From contig NZ_CP019427.1 of assembly GCF_009834545.1 (NCBI RefSeq), positions 2,424,001-2,488,000 of the forward strand: a stretch of 64,000 nucleotides of DNA, in the 5' to 3' direction. This document shows, piece by piece, positions 1-9,289 of this stretch. A program made the position numbers and the translations under genes. The notes beneath the pieces are model-generated. The model saw only the letters and a list, made by a program, of their open reading frames with translations. It was not told the origin of the DNA and searched no databases. Source of the stretch: Pseudomonas sp. S04 (GTDB lineage Bacteria; Pseudomonadota; Gammaproteobacteria; Pseudomonadales; Pseudomonadaceae). How positions within the stretch are numbered: the first letter of the stretch is position 1; every line of letters begins with the position of its first letter.

Positions 1-832
1 GGCCAATACCTTCCTGGTGCTGGGCAATCCGGTGACGGTGCTGTGGATGTCGGTGGTCTCGGGCTACCTGATCCACGCCTGGGGCTGGCGCGAAATGTTC
101 GTCATCGAAGGCGCGCCTGCCGTGCTGTGGGCGTTTGTCTGGTGGCGCCTGGCGCGGGACAAGCCCGAGCAGGTCGACTGGCTGAGCCGTCAGGAAAAAG
201 ACCAGTTGGCCGCGACCCTGGCCGAAGAACAGAAAGGCATGCCAGTGGTGCGCAACTACCGCCAGGCGTTCACCAGCCCGGTCGTGATTCAGCTGTGCTG
301 CGTCCATGCGCTGTGGAGCATCGGGGTCTATGGCTTCATCATGTGGCTGCCGACCATCATCAAGCAGGCGGCTGCGGCGGACATCGTCACGGTTGGCTGG
401 TTGAGTGCGGTGCCCTATGTCGCGGCGGTCGGCACCATGCTGGCGGTGTCCTGGGCCTCGGATAAATCCCAGCAGCGCAAGCATTTCGTCTGGCCGCTGC
501 TGGCCCTGGGGGCACTGGCTTTCTTCTGCTCCTACCTGCTGGGCTCCAGTCATTTCTGGTGGTCGTTTGCCTTGCTGACCCTTGCCGGTGCCGCGCTGTA
601 TGCCCCGTACGGTCCGTTCTTCGCGCTGATCCCGGAGATCCTGCCGGCCAACGTGTTCGGCGGGGCCATCGGCCTGATCAATGCGTGCGGCGCCCTGGGG
701 GCCTTTATCGGCTCATGGATCGTCGGCTACCTGATCGGCCTGACCGGCAACCCCGGCGCGGCCTACATCTTCATGACGGCCGGGGTGCTGTCGTCGGCCC
801 TGTTGATGGCCTGGGTGAAGGTCAAGCGCTAG
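1..832 (+). CDS. MFS transporter, C-terminal part (cut by window start)
   Basis: The open frame runs in from the left edge (codons begin at base 2) and stops at 830-832, so only about 276 C-terminal residues are visible. Hydrophobic helices alternate with short basic loops. The charged stretch WWRLARDKPEQVDWLS is the kind of central cytoplasmic loop that links the two six-helix halves of major facilitator permeases. The last six helices are intact and the protein ends in VKVKR. The sequence looks like the anion:cation symporter branch (sugar-acid or aromatic-acid uptake), but the substrate cannot be read from this half. No partner gene is visible on the same strand. A REP-containing duplication follows immediately, so this is probably the last gene of its transcript. 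Confidence 0.85.
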   Translation, partial: ANTFLVLGNPVTVLWMSVVSGYLIHAWGWREMFVIEGAPAVLWAFVWWRLARDKPEQVDWLSRQEKDQLAATLAEEQKGMPVVRNYRQAFTSPVVIQLCCVHALWSIGVYGFIMWLPTIIKQAAAADIVTVGWLSAVPYVAAVGTMLAVSWASDKSQQRKHFVWPLLALGALAFFCSYLLGSSHFWWSFALLTLAGAALYAPYGPFFALIPEILPANVFGGAIGLINACGALGAFIGSWIVGYLIGLTGNPGAAYIFMTAGVLSSALLMAWVKVKR

Positions 833-840
833 GGCCGCGT

Positions 841-1070
841 TGTGGGAGCCTGCCGGCGATGGTCGTTAACGATATCGCATGCATTCAGGGTGCACGCGGT
901 GTTCTCCAGGCCATCCCAGGCCAACACCAACCTCGGATACGCCGCAAACCCTGTGGGAGCCGGCTTGCCGGCGATGGTCGTTAACGATATCGCGTGCATT
1001 CAGGGTGCACGCGGTGTTCTCCAGGCCATCGCGAGCAGGCCGCAAGCGGGCACCCGCTCCTACAAAAGGC
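841..1070. repeat. REP-bearing 75-bp block in two direct copies
   Basis: Two near-identical blocks lie in direct orientation at 841-915 and 952-1030. Each starts with the Pseudomonas REP-like TGTGGGAGCC and ends in GTTCTCCAGGCCATC. Copy 1 lacks a few bases of the REP stem present in copy 2. A further REP remnant (GCGAGCAGG...CCCGCTCCTAC) follows at about 1029-1062. No ORF is credible here. The block separates the MFS gene from the convergent YkvI-like gene. Confidence 0.85.
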
Positions 1071-1071
1071 C

Positions 1072-2133
1072 TTACACCGCGGCCGCTGCGAGGCGGTCTC
1101 GGCGTAGCCAGCCGATCAGGACGGCGGCGATCAGCAGGAAGCCCAGGTAGCCGAACAGCGGGTACACCTGGCCCACCAGGCTGATGAAACCCACCAGGCT
1201 GCCCACGAAGGCCAGGGCGCCGGCCGCGGCCGAGCCGATGCGGAACTTGCGAGTGCCGGCAGGCAGCAGGCGGGCCGAGAAGGAGTAGAGCGTGCCGACG
1301 GCGGTGTTGAGGATCATGCAAAAAATGATCAACGCCATCAGCAGCCCGAGTGCCGGGGAGATCTCGGTGGCGATCGACAGCATCGGCATCGGCAGGTCCG
1401 CCACGCTGTCCAGGCGCGACAGCAGGCCCAGGCTCATCACCAGCATTAGCAGACCCAGCGCCGCACCACCAAGGATGCCGCCCCAGACCGCCTGCTTTTC
1501 GGTTTTCGCCGCGCCGCCCATGATCGCCAGGATCGGCACCCCCGCCACAATGTTGTACGACACATAGAGCAATGCCCCCAGCAACCAATGGCTGGCACCG
1601 GCCTGTTGCTGGCTGGCCAACTGATCGAGCTGGGCGAATTCCAGGTCGCGGCTGGCCACGCCATACAGTGCCACTGCCACTGCGGTGAGAATCAGAAAGG
1701 GCGTCGCAGCACCGATCATGCCGATCACCTTGTGCACGTCCAGGCACACCACCGCGACCACGATCAGGGTCACCAGAACACTGCCGAGCACCGCCGGAAT
1801 GCCGAACTGCTGCTCCAGCAACGCCCCCCCGCCTGCCAGCATGACCACGGTCACGGCGAACATGAAGAAGGTGATCATCAGGTCGACAAAGGTCCCCAGG
1901 TAGCGGCCGCACAAGGCGTACACCACGTCTTTGTGGGAGGTCGCCTGCAAACGACTGCCCATGCCGGCCAGCGCCATGCCGAGGAAGGTGAACAGCGCGG
2001 CGCTGACCACCGCGCCGAGCAGGCCCCAGACGCCGAAGTCGACGAACATCAACAACAGCTCCCGGCCCGAGGCAAACCCCGCGCCGACGATGACACCGAC
2101 AAATGCACCGGCGATTTTCAGACTTTCTTTCAT
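1072..2133 (-). CDS. YkvI-like multi-spanning membrane protein (putative amino-acid transporter)
   Basis: Encodes 353 aa, almost entirely hydrophobic, with about 10 membrane helices. The N-terminus KIAGAFVGVIVGAGFASGRE carries the broken-helix glycine pattern (GxxVGAGFASGRE) of the APC/LeuT-fold transporters. Overall it matches the uncharacterised YkvI family. The ATG at 2133 is preferred over the upstream TTG because an AGGGA Shine-Dalgarno lies 8 nt before it. It is the last gene of a minus-strand set, FAD oxidase-RidA-this gene, with an 81-bp gap after RidA. From that context it probably imports (or exports) the amine or amino acid oxidised by the first gene. This is inference: YkvI proteins have no firmly established substrate. 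Confidence 0.75.
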   Translation of the reverse strand: MKESLKIAGAFVGVIVGAGFASGRELLLMFVDFGVWGLLGAVVSAALFTFLGMALAGMGSRLQATSHKDVVYALCGRYLGTFVDLMITFFMFAVTVVMLAGGGALLEQQFGIPAVLGSVLVTLIVVAVVCLDVHKVIGMIGAATPFLILTAVAVALYGVASRDLEFAQLDQLASQQQAGASHWLLGALLYVSYNIVAGVPILAIMGGAAKTEKQAVWGGILGGAALGLLMLVMSLGLLSRLDSVADLPMPMLSIATEISPALGLLMALIIFCMILNTAVGTLYSFSARLLPAGTRKFRIGSAAAGALAFVGSLVGFISLVGQVYPLFGYLGFLLIAAVLIGWLRRDRLAAAAV

Positions 2134-2214
2134 GACCAATTCCCTCGATCTATTGTTGTTATGGGCTTCGTTGAGCCTCTACGGGGTATTGCACTGCTGC
2201 TTGGCCGGGGTGGT

Positions 2215-2595
2215 TCAGGCGGTTGCGCCGACCCAGGCCTGGACTTCGATTTCCACGTCGACGCCGAGCGCCAGGCCGGCGCTGACGGTGGAGCGCACCG
2301 GGAAGCCGTTGCTGAAGTGACGCTGGTACTCCTGGTTGAAACCGGCGAAATGCTGCATGTCCGACAGCCAGACCGTGGCCTTGACCACCTGGTCGAAGCC
2401 CACGCCGCATTCGGCCAGGGTTTCGCCGATGCGGGTCATCACGGCGGCGGTTTGCGTGGCGATATCGCCGCGCACCACTTGACCTTCGGCGGTCATCGGG
2501 ATCTGCCCGGAAAGGAACAGTAAATCGCCAACCCGGATCGCCTTGGAGAAGGGGTAGGGCAGGGTGCTGGGGTAGCGCTGGAGAATGTTGGACAT
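2215..2595 (-). CDS. RidA family reactive-imine deaminase
   Basis: Encodes 126 aa, the standard length for YjgF/YER057c/UK114 (Rid) trimeric enzymes. The motif FPVRSTV near residue 100 supplies the arginine that in RidA binds the carboxylate of 2-imino acids, and VEIEVQAWVG forms the conserved C-terminal strand. Family members hydrolyse enamine/imine intermediates to 2-oxo acids plus ammonia in the cytoplasm. The gene starts 30 bp after the stop of the FAD amino-acid/amine oxidase and is therefore very likely co-transcribed. An imine-generating flavoenzyme next to an imine deaminase is a sensible pair: the oxidase produces the imine and this protein clears it. Whether it is the housekeeping RidA or a dedicated paralog cannot be decided here; the operon position favours a dedicated one. 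Confidence 0.88.
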   Translation of the reverse strand: MSNILQRYPSTLPYPFSKAIRVGDLLFLSGQIPMTAEGQVVRGDIATQTAAVMTRIGETLAECGVGFDQVVKATVWLSDMQHFAGFNQEYQRHFSNGFPVRSTVSAGLALGVDVEIEVQAWVGATA

Positions 2596-2625
2596 GGCAC
2601 GGAACCTCGGTTGTTGGGTGAGTGA

Positions 2626-3762
2626 TTAACGCAAGCGCGCCGGCGCCAGGCGCAGGGGATCGACGCCTTGCTGGTGCAGGTGGTCGGGCAAGGGTTGATC
2701 CAGCAGCAGGGCGCAGGCCAGTTGCGAGACCGCTGCCGCGGACTGGATGCCATAGCCGCCCTGGGCCGCCAGCCAGAAGAAGCCTGCGCATTGATCGTCC
2801 CAGCCGACCACCAGGTCGCCGTCGGCCACGAAGGAGCGCAAGCCGGCCCAGCTGTGGCGCGGGCGACGAATCTGCAAAGAGGTGGCGGCTTCGATGTGAT
2901 AGATCCCGGTGGCGATGTCCAGCTCTTCGGGCATCACGTCCTGGGCGTGTACGGGGTCGGCGTTGGCCGGCGAGCCCAGCAACTGGCCGGCATCGGGCTT
3001 GAAGTAGAAACTCTCGTCGATGCCGATCACCGCGGGCCAGCGGGAGAAGTCGGTGTCTGTGGGGCCGTCGAAGGTAAAGGCGCTGCGCCGGCACGGCTGC
3101 AGGCCAATCGGGGCCACACCGCACTGCTGCGCCACCTGGTCAGCCCAGGCGCCGGCCGCGTTGACCAGGGTTCGCCCACGCACTTGACGGCCGTCGGCCA
3201 GGGTCAGGGCCCAGGCATCGCCTTCTCGATTGGCTGCACACAGTTCGGCATCACACATCAGTTCACCGCCGGCGCGGCGCATGGCCCGCAGAAAACCCTG
3301 GTGCAGGGCGTGCACATCGAGGTCTCGGGCATCGGTTTCGAGGATCGCCCCGCCGATTGCCTCGGCCCGCAGGCACGGCACCAGGGCCAGGGCTTGCTCG
3401 GCGTCGATCAAGGACACATTGGCCGCGCAGCTGCGCAGGCTGGCATAGGTTTGTTCGAGCAGGGGCTGTTGTTGCGGGCTGGCGATGTACAGGCAGCCCC
3501 GGGGTTCCAGCAACGGATGTTCCGTAAACCCTGCTGGTGGTTGTTCGTAGAACGCCCGGCTGGCACGGGTCAGCGCCTGGATCTGCGGGGTGCCGTAGGC
3601 TTCCATGAACATTGCGGCGGAGCGGCCGGTGGCGTGATAGCCGGGCTGCGACTCGCGTTCCAGGACCAGCACACTGGCCTGTCCCGCCAGGCGATAGGCC
3701 AGGGAGGCCCCTGCAATACCGCCGCCGATGATGACGAAATCGAAACAATCGCTGTCGTGCAT
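2626..3762 (-). CDS. FAD-dependent amino-acid/amine oxidase (DadA/glycine oxidase fold)
   Basis: Encodes 378 aa. The N-terminal dinucleotide-binding motif is at residues 9-16 (IIGGGIAGAS), followed by VLERESQPGYHATGRSAA, the FAD contact region typical of DAO/DadA-type flavoproteins. A second FAD-contact segment, TLVNAAGAWADQVA, is mid-protein. The family oxidises C-N bonds of amino acids or amines to imines with release of H2O2 or electron transfer. The ATG at 3762 follows a GGAGGT Shine-Dalgarno; the open frame extends about 100 codons upstream, but that part crosses the probable promoter and operator. It is the first gene of the oxidase-RidA-YkvI set and lies divergent to an XRE-cupin regulator. 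The substrate is unknown: D-amino acid, sarcosine-like or polyamine-derived are all possible. Confidence 0.85.
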   Translation of the reverse strand: MHDSDCFDFVIIGGGIAGASLAYRLAGQASVLVLERESQPGYHATGRSAAMFMEAYGTPQIQALTRASRAFYEQPPAGFTEHPLLEPRGCLYIASPQQQPLLEQTYASLRSCAANVSLIDAEQALALVPCLRAEAIGGAILETDARDLDVHALHQGFLRAMRRAGGELMCDAELCAANREGDAWALTLADGRQVRGRTLVNAAGAWADQVAQQCGVAPIGLQPCRRSAFTFDGPTDTDFSRWPAVIGIDESFYFKPDAGQLLGSPANADPVHAQDVMPEELDIATGIYHIEAATSLQIRRPRHSWAGLRSFVADGDLVVGWDDQCAGFFWLAAQGGYGIQSAAAVSQLACALLLDQPLPDHLHQQGVDPLRLAPARLR

Positions 3763-3820
3763 GCCCAAGGACCTCCGTGGTGGGTGGGGGGAGAAATGAC
3801 GACGCCCGCACCGGCTGGAT

Positions 3821-3858
3821 AAATTCTCACATAAGAGAAATGTAAGATATGAGAATTT
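3821..3858. promoter_or_regulatory. Palindromic operator candidate for the XRE-cupin regulator
   Basis: AAATTCTCA at 3821-3829 is repeated in perfect inversion as TGAGAATTT at 3850-3858. Related AAGAGAAA and AAGAT half-elements lie between. The site is AT-rich in a GC-rich setting and sits in the divergent gap between the FAD oxidase (start 3762) and the XRE-cupin regulator (start 3949), as expected for an autoregulated operator. Protein binding is inferred. Confidence 0.6.
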
Positions 3859-3948
3859 GCCAGTCAAGCCATTGCCTTGAGGTAATATCGCGCCACGCAT
3901 CCGGCCCGGCTCCCCAGGGCCTGAAAATTGGTATGACAGAGAGACTGC

Positions 3949-4572
3949 ATGAGTTCCAGCCGCCCACCGCTCGCCTCCAATACCCAGGCCCATCCGCTGA
4001 TTGACCGAGCCCAGGTTGGCGCACGCCTGCGGGCGATCCGCAAACTCCAGAAGTTGACCCTCAAGCAATTGTCCGAACGTTCAGGCGTGGCCTTGTCGAC
4101 CCTGTCGAAAATGGAGTTGGCCCAAGTCTCGGTGAGCTACGAAAAACTTGCGGCGGCGGCGCGTGCCCTGAGCGTCGACATTGCCCAGTTGTTCAGCCCG
4201 GCCAAGGACCGTACGGACCTGGTGCAACCGACAGTGGTCAGCACGGCCATCGACAGTGCCGCGGGCTACAGCACCGGCAACTACGACTACCACCCGATGG
4301 CCGGCGATTTCCCCGGGCGCAGCATGACGCCGATGTACGCGCGGATCTTTGCCCGGGAACTGACCCAGTTCGACGACTACATCCGCCACCCCGGGCAAGA
4401 GTTCGCCCTGGTGCTCAGCGGGCGGGTGCGCATCCAGTTCGAAACCGGCGAGTCCATCAGCATCGGCTGCCGCGAAACTGCCTATTTCAATAGCGCCATT
4501 GGTCATATCTACCTGGCGCAAAGCGACGACGGGGCGGATGCCGAAGTGATGGTGGTGATGTCGGAGCGCTGA
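3949..4572 (+). CDS. XRE-family regulator with C-terminal cupin domain
   Basis: Encodes 207 aa. Residues about 20-75 form a lambda-repressor-type helix-turn-helix (RLRAIRKLQKLTLKQLSER, then STLSKMELAQ). Residues about 125-200 form a small cupin barrel (HPGQEFALVLSGRVRIQFE). This architecture is common in regulators of amine, polyamine and amino-acid catabolism, where the cupin senses a small molecule. It is divergent from the FAD oxidase-RidA-YkvI operon, and a 9-bp-arm palindrome lies in the shared gap, so it most likely controls that operon and itself. The N-terminal 18 residues are polar and precede the HTH; the first ATG at 3949 is used. The ligand is not deducible from sequence. Confidence 0.88.
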   Translation: MSSSRPPLASNTQAHPLIDRAQVGARLRAIRKLQKLTLKQLSERSGVALSTLSKMELAQVSVSYEKLAAAARALSVDIAQLFSPAKDRTDLVQPTVVSTAIDSAAGYSTGNYDYHPMAGDFPGRSMTPMYARIFARELTQFDDYIRHPGQEFALVLSGRVRIQFETGESISIGCRETAYFNSAIGHIYLAQSDDGADAEVMVVMSER

Positions 4573-4585
4573 GCCTGCCTGGCGG

Positions 4586-5029
4586 TTATTGGCCGCCGCT
4601 ACGCATGCTGTATTCGCGGTGGCCGGTGTGTGCGTCCGTCTGCTCGCTGACCACGACGAAGCCCTGGGCCAGATAGAACCGACAACTCGCCTGGTTCTCC
4701 TGGTAAACCGACAGGTTCAGCACGGCTCTCTGGTTTTTCGCATGGGCGAGCAACTGGCTGCCAATGCCCTGGCCTTGCAATGCCGGCGCCACAAACAGGG
4801 CGGCCAAATTGTCACCGTGCAGCGCATGGAAGCCGACTACCCCACCGTAACGCTCGAACACGTAGACCTCTGAGGCTGGCAGGTACAGCGTGCGCATGGC
4901 GTCGACCTGGGATAACCAGAACGAGGCGTCGATAAAATCGTGGGCCTGGATAGAAGCTGACAGCCAGATATCCAGGACCGCGTCGGTGTCCTGCGGGGTA
5001 CTGATCCTGATCATTTCAGAAGCGCTCAT
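4586..5029 (-). CDS. GNAT family N-acetyltransferase (YjaB-like)
   Basis: Encodes 147 aa with a single GNAT domain. LAALFVAPALQGQGIGSQLL contains the acetyl-CoA pyrophosphate-binding motif Q/RxxGxG/A, followed by the NLSVYQENQASCRFYLAQGF segment typical of the family. The pattern IWLSASIQAHDFI near the N-terminus and VGFHALHGDNLAALFV resemble E. coli YjaB/YiaC-type enzymes. The ATG at 5029 overlaps the end of the upstream SDR gene by 14 bp; an alternative ATG at 5014 starts one base after the SDR stop. Either way the two genes are translationally coupled. The acceptor is unknown. Confidence 0.8.
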   Translation of the reverse strand: MSASEMIRISTPQDTDAVLDIWLSASIQAHDFIDASFWLSQVDAMRTLYLPASEVYVFERYGGVVGFHALHGDNLAALFVAPALQGQGIGSQLLAHAKNQRAVLNLSVYQENQASCRFYLAQGFVVVSEQTDAHTGHREYSMRSGGQ

Positions 5030-5735
5030 CCAGCAGGGCCGGCAGGGTAATGTCTTTGACGTAGCTGGCTGCGGACAGGCTCAGCACCATGCGCACTACC
5101 TGCACCACGTCGTGGACCGGAATCAACTGGCCTTCGCCACGCTGCTCGGCCAACTCGCGGGGCGTGCTGAGCGGGTCGTCGGTGTTCAAGTAGCCCAGGT
5201 TCAGGCAGGTGACCGCCAGGCGTTGCTGACGGTAGCCTTCGCGCAGTGCATCGGCGATCCCGTGCAGGGCAAACTTGGAGGCGCCGAAGGCTACTTCCGG
5301 ACGACCACTTTGTGCCAGGCCGGAGGTCGAGCCGGTGAGGATGATCCGTGGGGTTGGGCTTTTCAGCAGCAGCGGCAGCAGGCGTTTGATCAGCAGGATA
5401 GGCGCGGTGATGTTGCAACTGACGATGGCTTGCAGTTGCTGGTCGTCATCGGCAAGGAAGCTGTAGGCCGGATCAAACGCGCGCTCTTCCCAGATGCCCA
5501 GGTTGTAGACCAGGGTGTCGAGGCCGTCGGCAGCCACCGCCTGCTCGATGACCCGGGCTGCCTCGGCCGGTTCGCCGAGGTTGGCTTCCAGCCAGCGCAC
5601 CTGCACTCCAGCGAGGGGCAGCAGGTTTTCCGGGCGGCTGCGGGAAACCCCGATCAGCGTGTCCCCGGGCTCCCCCAGGCCCTCGATCAAGGCTCTGCCC
5701 AATCCTTTGCTAGCACCGACCACCAGGGTTTTCAT
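5016..5735 (-). CDS. Short-chain dehydrogenase/reductase with Phe at the catalytic Tyr position
   Basis: Encodes 239 aa, a normal SDR length. The nucleotide-binding motif is near residue 7 (VVGASKGLGRAL) and the NAG-like element is LVYNLGIWEE. The catalytic Ser is in ILTGSTSGLAQ. Where classical SDRs read YxASK, this protein reads FGASKFAL: the codon is TTC (Phe), while the Lys is kept. Loss of the Tyr general acid would be expected to cripple oxidoreductase activity, so it may be a binding or regulatory SDR, or use an alternative acid. The ATG at 5735 is chosen because it begins the Rossmann strand MKTLVVGA and is preceded by an AAGGAGA-like site. It overlaps the downstream GNAT gene. Confidence 0.82.
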   Translation of the reverse strand: MKTLVVGASKGLGRALIEGLGEPGDTLIGVSRSRPENLLPLAGVQVRWLEANLGEPAEAARVIEQAVAADGLDTLVYNLGIWEERAFDPAYSFLADDDQQLQAIVSCNITAPILLIKRLLPLLLKSPTPRIILTGSTSGLAQSGRPEVAFGASKFALHGIADALREGYRQQRLAVTCLNLGYLNTDDPLSTPRELAEQRGEGQLIPVHDVVQVVRMVLSLSAASYVKDITLPALLDERF

Positions 5736-5870
5736 CGATTGTCTCCTTGACCCGACTGACAGAATTGAGCGCGGATGCAAACAGAGGTGGGGGGTATTGG
5801 CAATTGACCGGATGTTTCCAGATATGACCAGGTGTCTGGGGCATGCAAAATCTGCAAGCCGCCACCCCCC

Positions 5871-5962
5871 CTGTAGGAGCGAGCTTGCTCGCGATGGGGC
5901 CAGTAGATTCAACATCAATGTCGCCTGACACACCGCCATCGCGAGCAAGCTCGCTCCCACAG
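5871..5962. repeat. REPIN (two inverted REP sequences)
   Basis: CTGTAGGAGCGAGCTTGCTC at 5871-5890 continues to GCGATGG, and its near-exact inverse occupies 5936-5962, separated by about 38 bp. This is the paired-REP arrangement typical of Pseudomonas intergenic regions. It lies between the SDR start and the acoR stop. Confidence 0.9.
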
Positions 5963-5984
5963 GTTTGAACGCTGTATGCGGGAT

Positions 5985-7877
<1,893 letters not shown>

Positions 7878-7968
7878 TCAGGCCTCCGGTTCCAGCTTCT
7901 TGTCGTTGTGCGGCCATTAAGCGCCGATCAATGCCTGCAGACAAGCGCCAGGGGGAGCACGGCTGCGC

Positions 7969-8029
7969 GTGAGACGCGACGTCTCACGGTCTCGGTGCCA
8001 CCCCGTGCAACCTGACATCCGACGTCTCA
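7969..8029 (+). promoter_or_regulatory. acoR binding site: Two putative AcoR upstream activating sites
   Basis: GTGAGACG-CGA-CGTCTCAC at 7969-7987 is an 8-bp-arm inverted repeat. A second, less perfect copy (TGACATC-CGA-CGTCTCA) lies at 8013-8029. The right halves (CGACGTCTCA) are identical and exactly 43 bp apart, about four helical turns. Both sit roughly 90-150 bp upstream of the sigma-54 -12 element. Assignment to AcoR is by position and symmetry. Confidence 0.6.
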
Positions 8030-8106
8030 ACCGGGCCTGGCCCGGCGTTGCGATCAGGCGGATGAAAAGCCTCTGCAACGGGCTTCTCCGGCGGTTATTG
8101 GAAAAC

Positions 8107-8122
8107 TGGCACCAGGCTTGCT
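8107..8122 (+). promoter_or_regulatory. Sigma-54 (-24/-12) promoter of the aco operon
   Basis: TGGCACCAGGCTTGCT matches the consensus TGGCAC-N5-TTGCW exactly, with the invariant GG and GC in correct spacing. Transcription would start near 8133, just upstream of the leader ORF at 8164 and acoX. Confidence 0.85.
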
Positions 8123-8163
8123 CTAGCCCTGGCAAGCCTGACAACAATAATTCGAGGTGCCTT

Positions 8164-8214
8164 ATGTCCTGCCATTGCGGCTTTGTGCCTGAGCTGTCCC
8201 GGAGCGCGCCATGA
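8164..8214 (+). CDS. 16-residue leader ORF overlapping acoX
   Basis: An ATG at 8164, 5 nt after a GAGGTG Shine-Dalgarno, opens a 16-codon frame (MSCHCGFVPELSRSAP) that ends in a TGA overlapping the acoX ATG (ATGA at 8211-8214). It is the first translatable ORF after the predicted sigma-54 start. acoX lacks a strong ribosome-binding site of its own at this junction beyond CCCGGAGC inside the small ORF, so the small ORF may drive acoX translation by coupling. It contains a Cys-x-Cys motif and no acetoin-related codon bias. It could be an incidental spacer; conservation has not been tested. Confidence 0.45.
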   Translation: MSCHCGFVPELSRSAP

Positions 8215-9287
8215 GCCGCCCGCCGTTGACCGTGGGAATCATCGCCAACCCGGCGTCCGGGCGTGACGTGCGCCGCCTGACCGCCAATGCCGGGCTGTTT
8301 TCCAGCACCGACAAGGTCTCGGTGATCCAGCGCCTGCTCGCCGCCTTTGGGGCCACCGGCATCGAGCGGGTGCTGCTGCCCACCGACATGACCGGTATCG
8401 CCGCCGCCGTCCAGAAAAACAGCCACAGCCGCCAGGCCCGCGAGAGCCACTGGCCGGCGCTGGAGTTTCTCGACATCACCTTGCGCCAGAGCGTCGCCGA
8501 CACCCGCCAGGCCGCGCGCCTGATGGCCGAGCGCGGCGTCAGCCTGATCGCCGTGCTCGGTGGCGACGGCACCCACAAGGCGGTGGCCGGCGAGATCGGC
8601 GACATCCCCATGCTGACCCTGTCCACCGGCACCAACAACGCTTTCCCGGAACTGCGCGAAGCCACCAGTGCCGGCCTGGCCGGTGGCTTGTACGCCAGCG
8701 GACGGATTCCCCCGGCCATCGCCCTGCGTCGCAACAAGCGGCTGGTGGTGCGGGAGCCGAACCGGGGCCTGTGCGAGATCGCCCTGGTGGATGTCGCGGT
8801 GTCCTCGTTGCCCTTCGTCGGCGCCCGGGCCATTAGCCGAGCCGCGGACCTGGCACAAGTCTTCGTGACTTTTGCCGAGCCGCAATCGATCGGCCTGTCG
8901 GCCCTCTGCGGGCTCTGGTTGCCGGTGTCGCGGCAGGCGCCGGGCGGGGCCTGGATGCGCCTCGATGGCCAATCCCCGGAGGCCCTGCTGGTGCCGCTGG
9001 CGCCCGGGCTGCTGCAAGGCTGCGGCGTGCTGGCGGCCGGCAGCCTGGAACCCGGCGTCGCCCATGGCCTGGCGCTCGCCAGCGGGACCCTGGCCCTGGA
9101 CGGCGAGCGCGAGATCGAATTCAACGTCCACGACCGACCCACCGTCACCCTCGATGCCGACGGCCCGCTGAGCATCGATGTGCATGCGGCCCTGGCCTAT
9201 GTCGCGCAAGAGCGCCTGTTGGCCATCGGTCGCGAACACCCGCAACACCCCGTGAACCTTCAGTCCCAAGACACTCCTGGAGAATAA
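8211..9287 (+). CDS. acoX: Acetoin catabolism protein AcoX (NAD-kinase-like fold)
   Basis: Encodes 358 aa. The N-terminus GIIANPASGRDVRRL and the motif LGGDGTHKAV at about 120-130 are those of the ATP-NAD kinase/diacylglycerol kinase superfamily. STGTNNAFPE follows, where NAD kinases contact the nucleotide. AcoX is regularly the first gene of Pseudomonas and Ralstonia acetoin operons, but its exact reaction is not established. The start overlaps the stop of the small leader ORF, and acoA begins 2 bp after its stop (9290), so translation is probably coupled along the operon. Expression is expected from the sigma-54 promoter at 8107. Confidence 0.9.
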   Translation: MSRPPLTVGIIANPASGRDVRRLTANAGLFSSTDKVSVIQRLLAAFGATGIERVLLPTDMTGIAAAVQKNSHSRQARESHWPALEFLDITLRQSVADTRQAARLMAERGVSLIAVLGGDGTHKAVAGEIGDIPMLTLSTGTNNAFPELREATSAGLAGGLYASGRIPPAIALRRNKRLVVREPNRGLCEIALVDVAVSSLPFVGARAISRAADLAQVFVTFAEPQSIGLSALCGLWLPVSRQAPGGAWMRLDGQSPEALLVPLAPGLLQGCGVLAAGSLEPGVAHGLALASGTLALDGEREIEFNVHDRPTVTLDADGPLSIDVHAALAYVAQERLLAIGREHPQHPVNLQSQDTPGE

Positions 9288-9289
9288 AA

